From: an uncultured Lachnoclostridium sp.
GTDB lineage: Bacteria > Bacillota > Clostridia > Lachnospirales > Lachnospiraceae
Direction of reading: 5' to 3'
Assembly (NCBI GenBank): GCA_930986645.1
Contig: CAKNJS010000010.1
Location: 1 to 64,000, forward strand
DNA: 64,000 nucleotides
The notes beneath the pieces were generated by a model. That model ran no database searches and was not told where the DNA came from. It was given only the letters and a program-made list of their open reading frames with translations. The position numbers were made by a program, and so were the translations under genes. Shown piece after piece: positions 26,759 to 35,628 of this stretch (positions are counted from its first letter, which is position 1; every line of letters starts with the position of its first letter).

Positions 26759-28051
26759 ATATTCCGCCATAGTTTTTTCATATCCAAGATTGCCGGGTTC
26801 ATAGAATCTGGCGTCTTTTATTTCATCCGGAAGGTACTGCTGCTTCACATAATGGTTCGGATAGTCATGGGCATACTTGTAGCCCGTCCCGTGTCCGAGC
26901 TTCGAAGCGCCCTTGTAATGAGCATCCTGCAGGTGTACCGGCACGGTCGTCCTGTATTTTTTTACAGCCTCATTTGCAGCGAATATGGCATTGCACGCCG
27001 CATTACTCTTCGGAGCACAGGCAACATATGTTACCGCCTGAGACAAAATAATCTGGGATTCCGGCATACCGATCCGTTCCACCGCCTGTGCAGCTGAGAC
27101 CGCTACAGTCAGCGCCATAGGATCCGCATTCCCCACATCCTCCGCCGCGCAGATCATGATCCTGCGGGCGATAAATTTGATATCCTCTCCTGCGTAGAGC
27201 ATTTTAGCCAGATAATACACCGCTGCATCCGGATCGGAACCTCTCATGCTCTTGATAAAAGCAGAAATAATATCATAGTGGTTATCGCCGCGTTTATCAT
27301 AATTTACCACTCGTTTCTGGATGCATTCGGAGGCAGTCTCCACTGTAATATGGATAATACCGTCTTCGCTGCGATCCGTCGTAAGGATGCCGAGTTCTAT
27401 GGCATTGAGCGCATTTCTTGCGTCGCCGCCTGCCATATCCGCCAAAAAATCCAGCGCATCCTCATCGATCTGTGCATGAAAACTGCCCATCCCCTTCTGA
27501 GTATCCTCTGCAGCTCTTCTCAGAAGGACTTTTATATCTTCTTTCTCCAGAGGTTTCAGCTCAAAGATGCTGAATCTGGAGATCAGAGCACTGTTTACCT
27601 CGAAATAAGGATTCTCTGTGGTCGCCCCGATCAGGACCACAGTTCCGTCCTCCACAAATGGGAGAAGGTAATCCTGCTGGCCCTTATTGAATCTGTGAAT
27701 CTCATCGATAAAAAGGATGGTCTTCCTGCCGTACATTCCCTTCAGGTCTTTTGCCTCTTTTATGACCTCTTCCATATCCTTTTTTCCTGCTGATGTTGCA
27801 TTGATCTGCTTAAACTCCGCGCTTGTCGTATTGGCGATCACCTTGGCCAGAGTCGTTTTTCCCGTTCCCGGAGGTCCGTAAAAAATGACGGAGCTCAGCT
27901 TGTCCGCCTTGATTGCCCGGTAGAGCAGTTTACCTTTACCTATAATATGCTGCTGTCCCACCACTTCGTCCAGCGTAGATGGACGCATTCTGGACGCCAG
28001 CGGCGATTCCTTCTCTTTATTTGTCTCTCTCATATAATCAAATAGATCCAT
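26735..28051 (-). CDS. rarA: Replication-associated recombination ATPase RarA/MgsA
   Basis: Clamp-loader-like AAA+ ATPase that acts at stalled replication forks. 438 residues, normal. The N-terminus carries SPLASRMRPSTLDEVVGQQH, Walker A GPPGTGKTT at 59-67, Walker B ILFIDEIHRF near 110, sensor 1 IGATTENPYFEVN, and the C-terminal oligomerisation domain with MRGSDPDAAVYYLAKML. The 17-bp spacing to tcdA suggests an operon. Its 3' end overlaps DUF4364 on the other strand. Confidence 0.95.
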   Translation of the reverse strand: MDLFDYMRETNKEKESPLASRMRPSTLDEVVGQQHIIGKGKLLYRAIKADKLSSVIFYGPPGTGKTTLAKVIANTTSAEFKQINATSAGKKDMEEVIKEAKDLKGMYGRKTILFIDEIHRFNKGQQDYLLPFVEDGTVVLIGATTENPYFEVNSALISRFSIFELKPLEKEDIKVLLRRAAEDTQKGMGSFHAQIDEDALDFLADMAGGDARNALNAIELGILTTDRSEDGIIHITVETASECIQKRVVNYDKRGDNHYDIISAFIKSMRGSDPDAAVYYLAKMLYAGEDIKFIARRIMICAAEDVGNADPMALTVAVSAAQAVERIGMPESQIILSQAVTYVACAPKSNAACNAIFAANEAVKKYRTTVPVHLQDAHYKGASKLGHGTGYKYAHDYPNHYVKQQYLPDEIKDARFYEPGNLGYEKTMAEYLKKIREE

Positions 28052-28068
28052 TCTGCCGCTTCCTTTCC

Positions 28069-28794
28069 TTACTCTGCTCCTGACAGTTCACGGATGACCT
28101 GCCCCGCGATCATAAGCCCGGCCGCCGGCGGAACAAACGAGATACTTCCCGGGACAGATCTTCTCACCCCCGGATCCTCCCCGGTTTCCCGTCCGCTTAT
28201 ATCGACCGGCTTTTCTCTGGAATACAATACTTTCAGATGCAGAATCCCGCGCTGCTTCAGTTCTCTGCGCATAACTCTGCAGAGGGGGCACACGCTTGTC
28301 TTGGACAAGTCGTCGATCTCAAAAAGCTCCGGATGCAGTTTATTTCCGGTACCCATACTGCTGATCAGCCGTATCCCTCTTTTCCGCGTTTCCTCCGCAA
28401 GTGCGATCTTTGCACTCACCGTATCGATAGCGTCTACAATGTAATCGATCTGTTCTTCTCCATCCAGTATACCCGTCAGATTTTCCGGAAGTACGAACGT
28501 CTCATATGTTTTCACCCTGATCGAAGGATCGATATCCCTGATCCGCTCAGCTATCACCTCGGTTTTCGACCGGCCGATCGTGCTGTGATAGGCAATGGAC
28601 TGACGGTTGATATTTGTGAGTGAAACCGTGTCATTGTCAATGATGATCAGTGTGCCGACCCCGCTCCGCGCCAGCGCCTCGATACAGTGGGAACCGACGC
28701 CGCCTGCGCCGAACACCATGACCGATGATTTTCTCAGTTTATCCATTCCTTCCCTTCCGATCAAAAGCTCTGTCCTAGAATATTGATTTACCAT
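28069..28794 (-). CDS. tcdA: tRNA threonylcarbamoyladenosine dehydratase (ThiF/E1-like)
   Basis: Converts t6A37 of tRNA to its cyclic hydantoin form ct6A using ATP. 241 residues from the ATG after GGAGG. It has the E1-like nucleotide loop VFGAGGVGSHCIEALARSGVG, the DNDTVSLTNINRQ motif that binds Mg-ATP, and a CPLCRVMRRELKQRGI segment containing paired cysteines. It sits between an AraC regulator and rarA. Confidence 0.9.
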   Translation of the reverse strand: MVNQYSRTELLIGREGMDKLRKSSVMVFGAGGVGSHCIEALARSGVGTLIIIDNDTVSLTNINRQSIAYHSTIGRSKTEVIAERIRDIDPSIRVKTYETFVLPENLTGILDGEEQIDYIVDAIDTVSAKIALAEETRKRGIRLISSMGTGNKLHPELFEIDDLSKTSVCPLCRVMRRELKQRGILHLKVLYSREKPVDISGRETGEDPGVRRSVPGSISFVPPAAGLMIAGQVIRELSGAE

Positions 28795-28805
28795 GGCTGC
28801 CTCCT

Positions 28806-29645
28806 TCATTTTGCTTTCTTTGATTTTCTGTATTCCGAGGGACTCATCCCCTTCTGCTTCCGGAAGGCTTTTGAGAAATACAGGTTATTCTCAAATCCTA
28901 CAGAATATGCAATGGTCGATACAGACAGGTCTGTCTCCCTTAACAGCCGGCACGCCTGCCGGATCCGGTATCCGGAAAGATAGTCCTTGGGTGATTTGCT
29001 CATATAATTCTGGAATGACCGGAACAGATGGCTCCTGCTGATTCCCACATAATATGCAATATCTTCCACGGTAATCGGATAAGAATAGTTTGTTTCTATA
29101 TAACTCATCGCTTTCTCTACGTACATAACATGAGAGTCTTTTTCCGGCTCCATCCTGTCTGCATAGTGCATAAATACGGCAAGAAGACTGTAAAGGCTTC
29201 CCGTCATTGCGACTGAAGATTCATATGTATTTCCCTTATTCCGATAGATTTCCTCCAGCCCGTTCCTTATCTTCTCATCCGGAATCTTTCCCTTCAAAAT
29301 ATACGGCGTCTCCTTGCTGAATCCGGTATTCCTTATTATAGACGCAGCGTCTGTCCCCATAAATCCGGCCCAGCAGTATTCCCACGGTTCCTCTTTATCC
29401 GCCTGATACTGAAGCTCGACGCCGGGAAACAGGATAAAGGTGTCGCCCGCATTCAGCCGGACTGATACCTTTCCTGTCGTATATACTCCGCTGCCGGAAA
29501 GGATATGATGAATACAGTAATGATCCCGGATTCCCGGCCCCCACTGATATTCCGGCTCGCATTTCTGATACCCCACATTATATACAGACAGAGAGTTCAG
29601 GAAATCCTCTCCCATTTTATATGAATGTTTATATGAATCTGACAT
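28806..29645 (-). CDS. AraC family regulator with cupin sensor, divergent from galK
   Basis: 279 residues. A cupin-like sugar-binding domain (about 15-150: YCIHHILSGSGVYTTGKVSVRLNAGDTFILFPG) precedes an AraC-type double helix-turn-helix (about 180-275: ITVEDIAYYVGISRSHLFRSF and LSVSTIAYSVGFENNLYFSKAFRKQKGMSPSEYR). The divergent galK-galT operon makes galactose or a galactoside the likely signal. Downstream, tcdA and rarA follow within 11 bp, so regulator level and these housekeeping genes may be linked. AAAGGCGG lies 8 nt before the ATG. Confidence 0.88.
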   Translation of the reverse strand: MSDSYKHSYKMGEDFLNSLSVYNVGYQKCEPEYQWGPGIRDHYCIHHILSGSGVYTTGKVSVRLNAGDTFILFPGVELQYQADKEEPWEYCWAGFMGTDAASIIRNTGFSKETPYILKGKIPDEKIRNGLEEIYRNKGNTYESSVAMTGSLYSLLAVFMHYADRMEPEKDSHVMYVEKAMSYIETNYSYPITVEDIAYYVGISRSHLFRSFQNYMSKSPKDYLSGYRIRQACRLLRETDLSVSTIAYSVGFENNLYFSKAFRKQKGMSPSEYRKSKKAK

Positions 29646-29751
29646 ATTATATACCGCCTTTAAGATCCATTATTTATTGCTGCAATGGATATTATAATAT
29701 CACTCTTATTGTTCACGCAACATTTTTACATAAATTTGCACGTAATTTTTA

Positions 29752-29781
29752 TGGACTTCAACGGTCAGGTTTTATTATACT
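29752..29781 (+). promoter_or_regulatory. Promoter of galK-galT with possible AraC sites
   Basis: TGGACT (29752-29757), 18 bp, TATACT (29776-29781), a promoter with a weak -35, as expected if it needs an activator. Upstream, ATTTTTA occurs at 29722-29728 and 29745-29751, 23 bp apart. These could be a direct-repeat site for the neighbouring AraC protein; that part is speculative. Confidence 0.55.
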
Positions 29782-29833
29782 GATAACAGAATAACTTATT
29801 AGTATTTTTTCAGGACTGAGGAGGATCATCAGA

Positions 29834-31003
29834 ATGAAACAGAAACTTTTTGACAAATTTGCAGAGCTTTTCGGAAATTCCGACGGGGCACACTTCTATT
29901 TCTCGCCGGGACGCGTCAACCTGATCGGTGAACATACAGACTATAACGGAGGCCACGTCTTCCCGTGTGCACTCACAATGGGAACATACGGTGCTGCAAG
30001 GAAACGTGAAGACCGCCTGATACATTTTTATTCCATGAATCTTGACAAATTCGGGGTCGTAGAGGCATCTCTCGACGACCTGACAAATAAGAAAGCATAC
30101 AACTGGGCCAACTATCCGCTGGGGGTCGTATGGGCTTTCGCAGAAAAAGGGCACACACTGGATACAGGTTTTGACATGGTCATCTGGGGAAATATCCCGA
30201 ACGGTTCAGGACTCTCCTCTTCTGCTTCTCTGGAAGTCCTCACCGGAGTTATCCTGACTGACCTGTACGGGATCACAGATCTGACCATGACAGATCTTGC
30301 TCTGATCGGTCAGTATTCCGAGAACAACTTTAACGGATGCAACTGCGGTATCATGGATCAGTTTGCTGTTGCCATGGGCAAAAAAGACAACGCAATCTTC
30401 CTTGACACAAATACAATGAAATATGAGTATGCTCCGATCCATCTGGAAGACGCAAAGATCGTAATCACCAACAGCAAGGTCAAACACAGCCTTGTGGATT
30501 CCGCCTACAATGACAGACGTCAGGAATGTACAGATGCGCTTGCAGCTCTGAAAACAAAACTGGACATTAATGCACTGGGAGATCTTACGCCGGAGGAATT
30601 TGAAGCAAATAAAGAGCTTATCACAGATCCCGTACAGCTGAAACGTGCAAAACACGCGGTATATGAGAACCAGCGCACAATCGATGCTGTAGCCGCTTTG
30701 AGAGAAGGAGATATCAATAAATTCGGTCAGCTCATGAACCAGTCTCACATTTCTCTGCGTGACGACTATGAGGTGTCCTGCGAAGAGATCGATATCCTCG
30801 TTGACCTTGCATGGAAGATCCCGGGAGTGATCGGTTCCCGTATCACCGGAGGCGGATTCGGCGGATGTACGGTAAGTATCGTCAAAAATGACGCTGTAGA
30901 TACATTCATCAATGAAATCGGTAAAGTATATAAAGAGAAAGTCGGACATGAAGCAGAATTCTACACGGTAGATATCGGAGACGGAGCTTCCCGGATCGAC
31001 TAA
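29834..31003 (+). CDS. galK: Galactokinase
   Basis: GHMP kinase making galactose-1-phosphate, first committed Leloir step. 389 residues. The signature GRVNLIGEHTDYNGG is near residue 26, the ATP loop GSGLSSSASLE near 123, and the C-terminal GGGFGGC motif near 345. A GAGGAGG site precedes the ATG. It is co-transcribed with galT 52 bp downstream; galE is separate at 50-51 kb. Confidence 0.97.
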   Translation: MKQKLFDKFAELFGNSDGAHFYFSPGRVNLIGEHTDYNGGHVFPCALTMGTYGAARKREDRLIHFYSMNLDKFGVVEASLDDLTNKKAYNWANYPLGVVWAFAEKGHTLDTGFDMVIWGNIPNGSGLSSSASLEVLTGVILTDLYGITDLTMTDLALIGQYSENNFNGCNCGIMDQFAVAMGKKDNAIFLDTNTMKYEYAPIHLEDAKIVITNSKVKHSLVDSAYNDRRQECTDALAALKTKLDINALGDLTPEEFEANKELITDPVQLKRAKHAVYENQRTIDAVAALREGDINKFGQLMNQSHISLRDDYEVSCEEIDILVDLAWKIPGVIGSRITGGGFGGCTVSIVKNDAVDTFINEIGKVYKEKVGHEAEFYTVDIGDGASRID

Positions 31004-31055
31004 TATCCCTCCGGCAGCTGATATGCACATTATTTTCTGAAAGGAGAAATCAGCC

Positions 31056-32546
31056 ATGATTTACGAATCAATTAAGAAACTGGTACAGTACGGGATTAAC
31101 ACTGGGTTGACACCCGAAAGCGAAAGGACATACACGACGAATCTCCTGCTTGACCTTATGAAAGAAGACGATTACGAGGATGTTCCCTGCGATCTGGACA
31201 ATATCGTTCTCGAGGATGTCTTAAAGGATCTTCTCGATGAGGCTGTAAAGCGCGGCATTATCGAAGACAGTATTACATACCGTGACCTTTTCGACACGAA
31301 ACTCATGAACTGCCTTGTACCCCGCCCGGCACAGGTTCAGGAAAAATTCTGGAAGGAGTATGAGAAGTCCCCGGAGGATGCAACTGCCTACTACTATAAA
31401 TTCAGTCAGGATACCAACTATATCCGCCGCGACCGCATTAAACGCGACCGCAAATGGACGGTAGATACACAGTACGGCACGCTGGATATTACCATCAATC
31501 TTTCCAAACCGGAGAAAGATCCGAAGGCTATCGCTGCCGCGGGAGCAGCCAAATCTTCCTCATATCCGAAATGTCAGCTCTGTATGGAGAATGAAGGCTA
31601 TGCCGGACGCGTGAACCATCCGGCCCGCGAGAATCACCGTATCATCCCGATCACGATTCAGGGAAAGAAATGGGGATTCCAGTACTCACCTTATGTATAT
31701 TACAATGAGCATTGTATTGTATTTAATGGAGAGCACATCCCGATGAAGATCGACCGCAATGCATTTGCAAAACTTTTTGACTTCATCAAGCTCTTCCCTC
31801 ACTACTTCCTCGGTTCCAATGCGGACCTTCCGATCGTCGGCGGTTCTATCTTAAGCCACGATCACTTTCAGGGAGGCCACTATACCTTTGCGATGGCAAA
31901 GGCACCGATCATTGAAAACTTTACGGTATCCGGCTATGAAGATGTGGAAGCCGGCATCGTAAAATGGCCGCTGTCTGTCATCCGTCTGTGCGGGAAAGAC
32001 ACAGAACGCATTATCGATCTTGCGGACCATATTCTCGGCAAATGGCGCGCTTACACGGACGAGGATGCATTTATCTATGCTGAGACAGACGGAACACCGC
32101 ACAATACGATCACTCCGATCGCACGTATGAAGGACGGATTATACGAATTGGATCTGACTCTCAGAAACAATATCACTACAGAGGAGCATCCGCTGGGCGT
32201 CTATCATCCGCATGCAAAACTGCACCACATCAAAAAGGAAAACATCGGACTGATCGAGGTAATGGGACTCGCTGTCCTTCCGGCACGTCTGAAAGGCGAG
32301 ATGGAACTCCTGAAGGAATACATTCTCGAAGGAAAAGATATCCGAAGCAACGAACAGATCGAGAAACACGCGGACTGGGTAGACGAATTCCTGCCGTCCT
32401 ATCCCGATGTGAACGCCGAAAACATTGAGCATATCCTCGAGCAGGAAGTCGGAAAAGTATTCTGTCAGGTACTCGAAGACGCAGGCGTGTATAAATGCAC
32501 CGAAGAAGGACTGAAAGCATTCCACCGTTTCATCGACATCCTCTAA
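31056..32546 (+). CDS. galT: Galactose-1-phosphate uridylyltransferase, class II
   Basis: Transfers UMP from UDP-glucose to galactose-1-phosphate. 496 residues, the long class II form of Firmicutes rather than the roughly 350-residue class I. The region GGSILSHDHFQGGHY near residue 260 and the CQLCMENEGYAGR segment near 172 are typical. AAAGGAG precedes the ATG. A strong bidirectional terminator follows. Confidence 0.96.
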   Translation: MIYESIKKLVQYGINTGLTPESERTYTTNLLLDLMKEDDYEDVPCDLDNIVLEDVLKDLLDEAVKRGIIEDSITYRDLFDTKLMNCLVPRPAQVQEKFWKEYEKSPEDATAYYYKFSQDTNYIRRDRIKRDRKWTVDTQYGTLDITINLSKPEKDPKAIAAAGAAKSSSYPKCQLCMENEGYAGRVNHPARENHRIIPITIQGKKWGFQYSPYVYYNEHCIVFNGEHIPMKIDRNAFAKLFDFIKLFPHYFLGSNADLPIVGGSILSHDHFQGGHYTFAMAKAPIIENFTVSGYEDVEAGIVKWPLSVIRLCGKDTERIIDLADHILGKWRAYTDEDAFIYAETDGTPHNTITPIARMKDGLYELDLTLRNNITTEEHPLGVYHPHAKLHHIKKENIGLIEVMGLAVLPARLKGEMELLKEYILEGKDIRSNEQIEKHADWVDEFLPSYPDVNAENIEHILEQEVGKVFCQVLEDAGVYKCTEEGLKAFHRFIDIL

Positions 32547-32573
32547 AAGATTTTGTATAGTATAATAGAAAAC

Positions 32574-32630
32574 AACCCGGGAGACAGGCCGTAAAGATAA
32601 AGCCGTAACATCTCCCGGGTTTTCTTTATT
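32574..32630. terminator. Bidirectional terminator between galT and blaR1
   Basis: AACCCGGGAGA (32574-32584) pairs with TCTCCCGGGTT (32611-32621), an 11-bp perfect stem. TTCTTTATT follows on the plus strand and TTGTTTTCTATT on the minus strand. The 26-nt loop has a possible inner hairpin. Confidence 0.9.
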
Positions 32631-33717
32631 GCTCTTCTTCAGGATAAATCGAAATATTCAATTCATCATTATCTCCATAATCAGCTTCAGCATGATACGT
32701 ATTATCATTCTGCACTGTTACTTCCACATCTGTCAGGCCGTCTTTTGACTGAAAATGTCTGGTACCTGCAGTACCTTTCTCGTCTATTTCCACCATTCCG
32801 GCACTGACTTCGGTGCTTTTTCCCGGTGCAGCAGTGCTTCCGCCGGCGAATACCGTCATTGCCGTACCTGCCAGCAGTACAGCGCACACAATACCAGCTA
32901 TGCTTATCTTCTTAAAATTCATAATTGCCACTATCCTTTCCTGAATTGCACTCTTTCCGAATCCATTCAGAAAGAGAGACCATTGATATTGGGTTTCTGC
33001 CAGATCAAGCAGAGTTTCTGCATACTTTTTCTTCTGCTTTTCTCCGTATATTTCGAGGACTCTTTCATCACATGAAAGTTCGATATCCCGGTCGAAGAAC
33101 AGATACATCATCCATGCAAGGGGATTAAACCAGTGAATGCAGGCTGTCATGAGCATGATCAACTTTAAAAGATTATCAGCTCTCCGGATATGGACCATCT
33201 CATGAGCAAGAACATATTTTAAGTCTATGCGGTCTGCCCTGAGCTGCTTTGGAAGAATAATCCGCGATTGTACCATACCGACTGTCAGCGGTGTAGATGT
33301 TCTGTCAGAAACATATATCTTCACTCTCTCCGGGATCTTCACCAGCATTCGTAAAATCTCATCCTCATCTTTTGATACAGGCAGGGCGTCAGCCAGCCGC
33401 TGAGATTCTCTGTAATAACGTATTCCAAAGATAAACAGCAATATTGCAATCCCAGAGATCCATAACACCATCCTCCAGTCAATAATTCCGGCAGCCGGCC
33501 TGCTCACGTCTAACACTGCTTTTTCAGCATGTACAACTACCGGAGAAACTATCCCGTAACGAAGAGGTAAATCAAAAGGGATCAACAATCGCAATGCGGC
33601 AATCTCCCACAACAACACAAATACTTTTTTCGGAAGCCGTTTTACCGCCAACATTCGCAATGCCATGATCAGAATGATCAGAATCCCGCCGGAAATACTC
33701 ATGTGCATCAACATCAT
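32626..33717 (-). CDS. blaR1: BlaR1/MecR1-type M56 membrane metallopeptidase
   Basis: About 363 residues. Three or four N-terminal transmembrane helices surround a cytoplasmic zinc protease domain with HEMVHIRRADN near residue 175 and a glutamate in ELSCDERV. One further helix (IAGIVCAVLLAGTAMTVFAGG near 277) leads to a short outside domain of about 75 residues. A penicillin-binding sensor domain of normal BlaR1 size (about 250 residues) is absent, so the ligand is unlikely to be a beta-lactam. The start at 33717 follows GAGGTGG. Its partner repressor upstream is truncated, leaving it without an obvious promoter. Confidence 0.82.
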   Translation of the reverse strand: MMLMHMSISGGILIILIMALRMLAVKRLPKKVFVLLWEIAALRLLIPFDLPLRYGIVSPVVVHAEKAVLDVSRPAAGIIDWRMVLWISGIAILLFIFGIRYYRESQRLADALPVSKDEDEILRMLVKIPERVKIYVSDRTSTPLTVGMVQSRIILPKQLRADRIDLKYVLAHEMVHIRRADNLLKLIMLMTACIHWFNPLAWMMYLFFDRDIELSCDERVLEIYGEKQKKKYAETLLDLAETQYQWSLFLNGFGKSAIQERIVAIMNFKKISIAGIVCAVLLAGTAMTVFAGGSTAAPGKSTEVSAGMVEIDEKGTAGTRHFQSKDGLTDVEVTVQNDNTYHAEADYGDNDELNISIYPEEEQ

Positions 33718-33724
33718 ATCCACC

Positions 33725-33910
33725 TCATTGCATTTGATCAATCATATCTCTTAGCTGTTTCAGTTCTTCCGCGTCTAGCATTGACTTATCCGACAACAGA
33801 GCGGCGAAAAACTGCTGCTTTGATCCGTCAAACATTCTCTCAATCAGTTCATGCGTCTCATACGCCTGAACTTCCTCCTTTGAGATGACAGCAAACAGAT
33901 ACGCAAGCAC
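33725..33910 (-). pseudogene. blaI: Truncated BlaI/MecI-type repressor (C-terminal part only)
   Basis: 61 codons that match the C-terminal half of BlaI/CopY repressors: VISKEEVQAYETHELIERMF, GSKQQFFAALLSDK, then a helical AEELKQLRDMIDQ tail. These segments form the dimerisation part. The N-terminal winged helix, about 60 residues, is missing. A TAG stop precedes the first codon at 33911-33913 and no matching reading frame continues upstream, where the palindromic element begins at 33928. No ribosome site is visible. It is probably inactive, though expressed dimerisation fragments can interfere with intact paralogues. Confidence 0.75.
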
Positions 33911-33927
33911 CTAATACAACTCCAACC

Positions 33928-34101
33928 CTGCCGGAGACAAAAAACAGCCGGAACACAGGTATCGCTTAAGGGCCGTAGAGCAACATCAGCACTTAGGCTG
34001 CGTCCTTTGCAGCCTTATGTACTGCTATGTTGCGGCCCGAGCGAAAGCGCGCCCGCAAGCGATACCTGTATTCCGGCGGATTATTTTGCATCTCCGTCAG
34101 C
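33928..34101. repeat. Large palindromic element (candidate MITE, structured RNA or terminator)
   Basis: About 174 bp forming nested inverted repeats. The outer pair CTGcCGGAGA/TCTCCGtCAG is near 33928 and 34100. The main arms CCGGAACACAGGTATCGCTT (33948-33967) and AAGCGATACCTGTATTCCGG (34057-34076) match at 19 of 20. Inner pairs are GGGCC/GGCCC, GCAACAT/ATGTTGC with AGCA/TGCT, and AGGCTGC/GCAGCCT. A GCGAAAGC mini-hairpin sits off one arm. On the minus strand it starts four bases after the fumB stop and ends at CTGTTTTTTGTC, so it can act as the terminator of the fum/frd operon. No protein is encoded. Confidence 0.8.
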
Positions 34102-34104
34102 TAA

Positions 34105-34662
34105 TTATTTCTTAGAATCAAGATAAGCTTTTCTTCCCTCTTCGTAAAGGTTATTTCCCTCACTGTCAATAATAACAACGAGCGGCATATCCTCAACGTA
34201 GAGCTTTCTCAGCGCCTCTGCGCCGAGATCTTCGTATGCGATAAGCTCAGCTTTCTTGATACATTTTGCAAGAAGAGCTCCCGCGCCGCCAATGGCTCCG
34301 AAATAAACGCCGCTGTACTTTTTCATGGCTTCTACAACTTCCGGAAGACGTGCGCCTTTTCCGATCATTCCGCGGGCTCCTACTGACATCATTGTCGGAG
34401 CGTATGCATCCATACGTCCGCTGGTTGTCGGGCCTGCGCTTCCGATTACATGACCCGGTTTTGCCGGAGTCGGTCCTACATAGTAGATCGTTGCATCCTT
34501 CGGATCAAACGGAATATCCTCACCTTTGGCGAGTGCTTCACACATTCTCTTGTGTCCGGCATCACGGGAAGTGTAGATTGTTCCCGTAAGAAGTACCTGA
34601 TCTCCTGCATGGAGTGTCTTAGCAAGTTCCTCTGTAAGTGGTAATGTAATCTTTCTTGCCAT
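34105..34662 (-). CDS. fumB: Fumarate hydratase, class I, beta subunit
   Basis: C-terminal half (swivelling domain) of the iron-sulfur fumarase, 185 residues. It begins MARKITLPLTEELAKTLHAGD and has GPTPAKPGHVIGSAGPTTSGRMD, the conserved substrate-loop segment. With the alpha subunit it interconverts malate and fumarate. The gene starts directly after the alpha stop (TAAATG), with GGAGG overlapping the alpha coding end. It is last in the mdh-hdr-flx-frd operon. The beta designation reflects its domain, not the E. coli FumB isozyme. Confidence 0.93.
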   Translation of the reverse strand: MARKITLPLTEELAKTLHAGDQVLLTGTIYTSRDAGHKRMCEALAKGEDIPFDPKDATIYYVGPTPAKPGHVIGSAGPTTSGRMDAYAPTMMSVGARGMIGKGARLPEVVEAMKKYSGVYFGAIGGAGALLAKCIKKAELIAYEDLGAEALRKLYVEDMPLVVIIDSEGNNLYEEGRKAYLDSKK

Positions 34663-35505
34663 TTATATCACCTCCGTTTTGTGACGTGTCACGTGACAGT
34701 TGATATTAACTGCACACGGCATTCCTGCGATATGTGTCGGCATAGTCTCAATATTGAGACCGATCGCTGTTGTCTTTCCGCCGAATCCCTGCGGTCCGAT
34801 TCCCAGCTCATTGATCTTCTCCAGCATCTCTTTCTCAAGATCTGCATAGAACGGATCCGGATTAGATGAATCAAGAGGTCTCATAAGTGCTTTCTTTGCA
34901 AGAAGCGCGCACTTGTCAAATGTTCCGCCGATTCCTACGCCCACTACCATAGGCGGACACGGGTTCGGTCCCGCTGTCTCAACAGCCTCAATGATGAAAT
35001 CTTTGATGCCCTGAAGACCTGCTGACGGCTTGAACATACGGATCTGGCTCATGTTCTCACTGCCGAATCCCTTCGGTCCAACTGTTACTTTGATATTCTC
35101 GCCTGGCACGATTTCCGTGTAGAGCATAGCCGGTGTATTGTCACCTGTATTTCCGCGGCGGACCGGATCCTTTACAACAGATTTACGCAGATATCCGTTT
35201 GTATAACCGCGGCGTACGCCCTCGTCTACAGCCTCTGCCAGATCTCCGCCTACAAGATGAACATCCTGTCCGATCTCGAGGAATACGCATGCCATTCCGG
35301 TATCCTGACAGATCGGTACGTTTTCATTGTCAGCGATCTCATAGTTCTCGATAATGTTGTCAAGAACTCCCTGTGCGATCTCGCCGTCCTCACAGGCACG
35401 GCAGCCGCGGATCGCGCATTTTACATCCTCCGGGAGATGTTCGTTTGCTTCGATGCACAATCTCTCGATCACATCAGTAAGTGTACTTACATTGATTTCA
35501 CGCAT
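34663..35505 (-). CDS. fumA: Fumarate hydratase, class I, alpha subunit
   Basis: 280 residues, the 4Fe-4S half of the two-subunit fumarase. Cluster cysteines are visible in CRACEDGE-type context near 40, VPICQDTGMACVF near 65-72, and GIGGTFDKCALLAKKAL near 195. The ATG at 35505 has GGAG 9 nt upstream; a TTG nine bases earlier is weaker. It follows the antiporter gene after a 123-bp gap with no visible terminator. In this operon its likely direction is malate to fumarate. Confidence 0.93.
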   Translation of the reverse strand: MREINVSTLTDVIERLCIEANEHLPEDVKCAIRGCRACEDGEIAQGVLDNIIENYEIADNENVPICQDTGMACVFLEIGQDVHLVGGDLAEAVDEGVRRGYTNGYLRKSVVKDPVRRGNTGDNTPAMLYTEIVPGENIKVTVGPKGFGSENMSQIRMFKPSAGLQGIKDFIIEAVETAGPNPCPPMVVGVGIGGTFDKCALLAKKALMRPLDSSNPDPFYADLEKEMLEKINELGIGPQGFGGKTTAIGLNIETMPTHIAGMPCAVNINCHVTRHKTEVI

Positions 35506-35628
35506 GAAAGTCAACTCCTTCCCTACTTACATTTCATTTTCTTAATATTCTGCATGAACCGCGAAGATACTTCAGCATCCGCACGGTCCATAACAAACAA
35601 ATATAACAATTTTGTACGGCCGGACTGT

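Noticed and set aside
30206-31057. 283-codon minus-strand frame opposite galK
   Set aside because: Antisense of a clear galactokinase, and the codon pattern follows the galK frame.
32626-33717. Beta-lactam resistance sensor
   Set aside because: The outside domain is only about 75 residues and lacks penicillin-binding motifs, and no beta-lactamase gene is nearby.
33928-34101. CRISPR or intact insertion sequence
   Set aside because: A single nested palindrome with no repeated spacers and no transposase frame.
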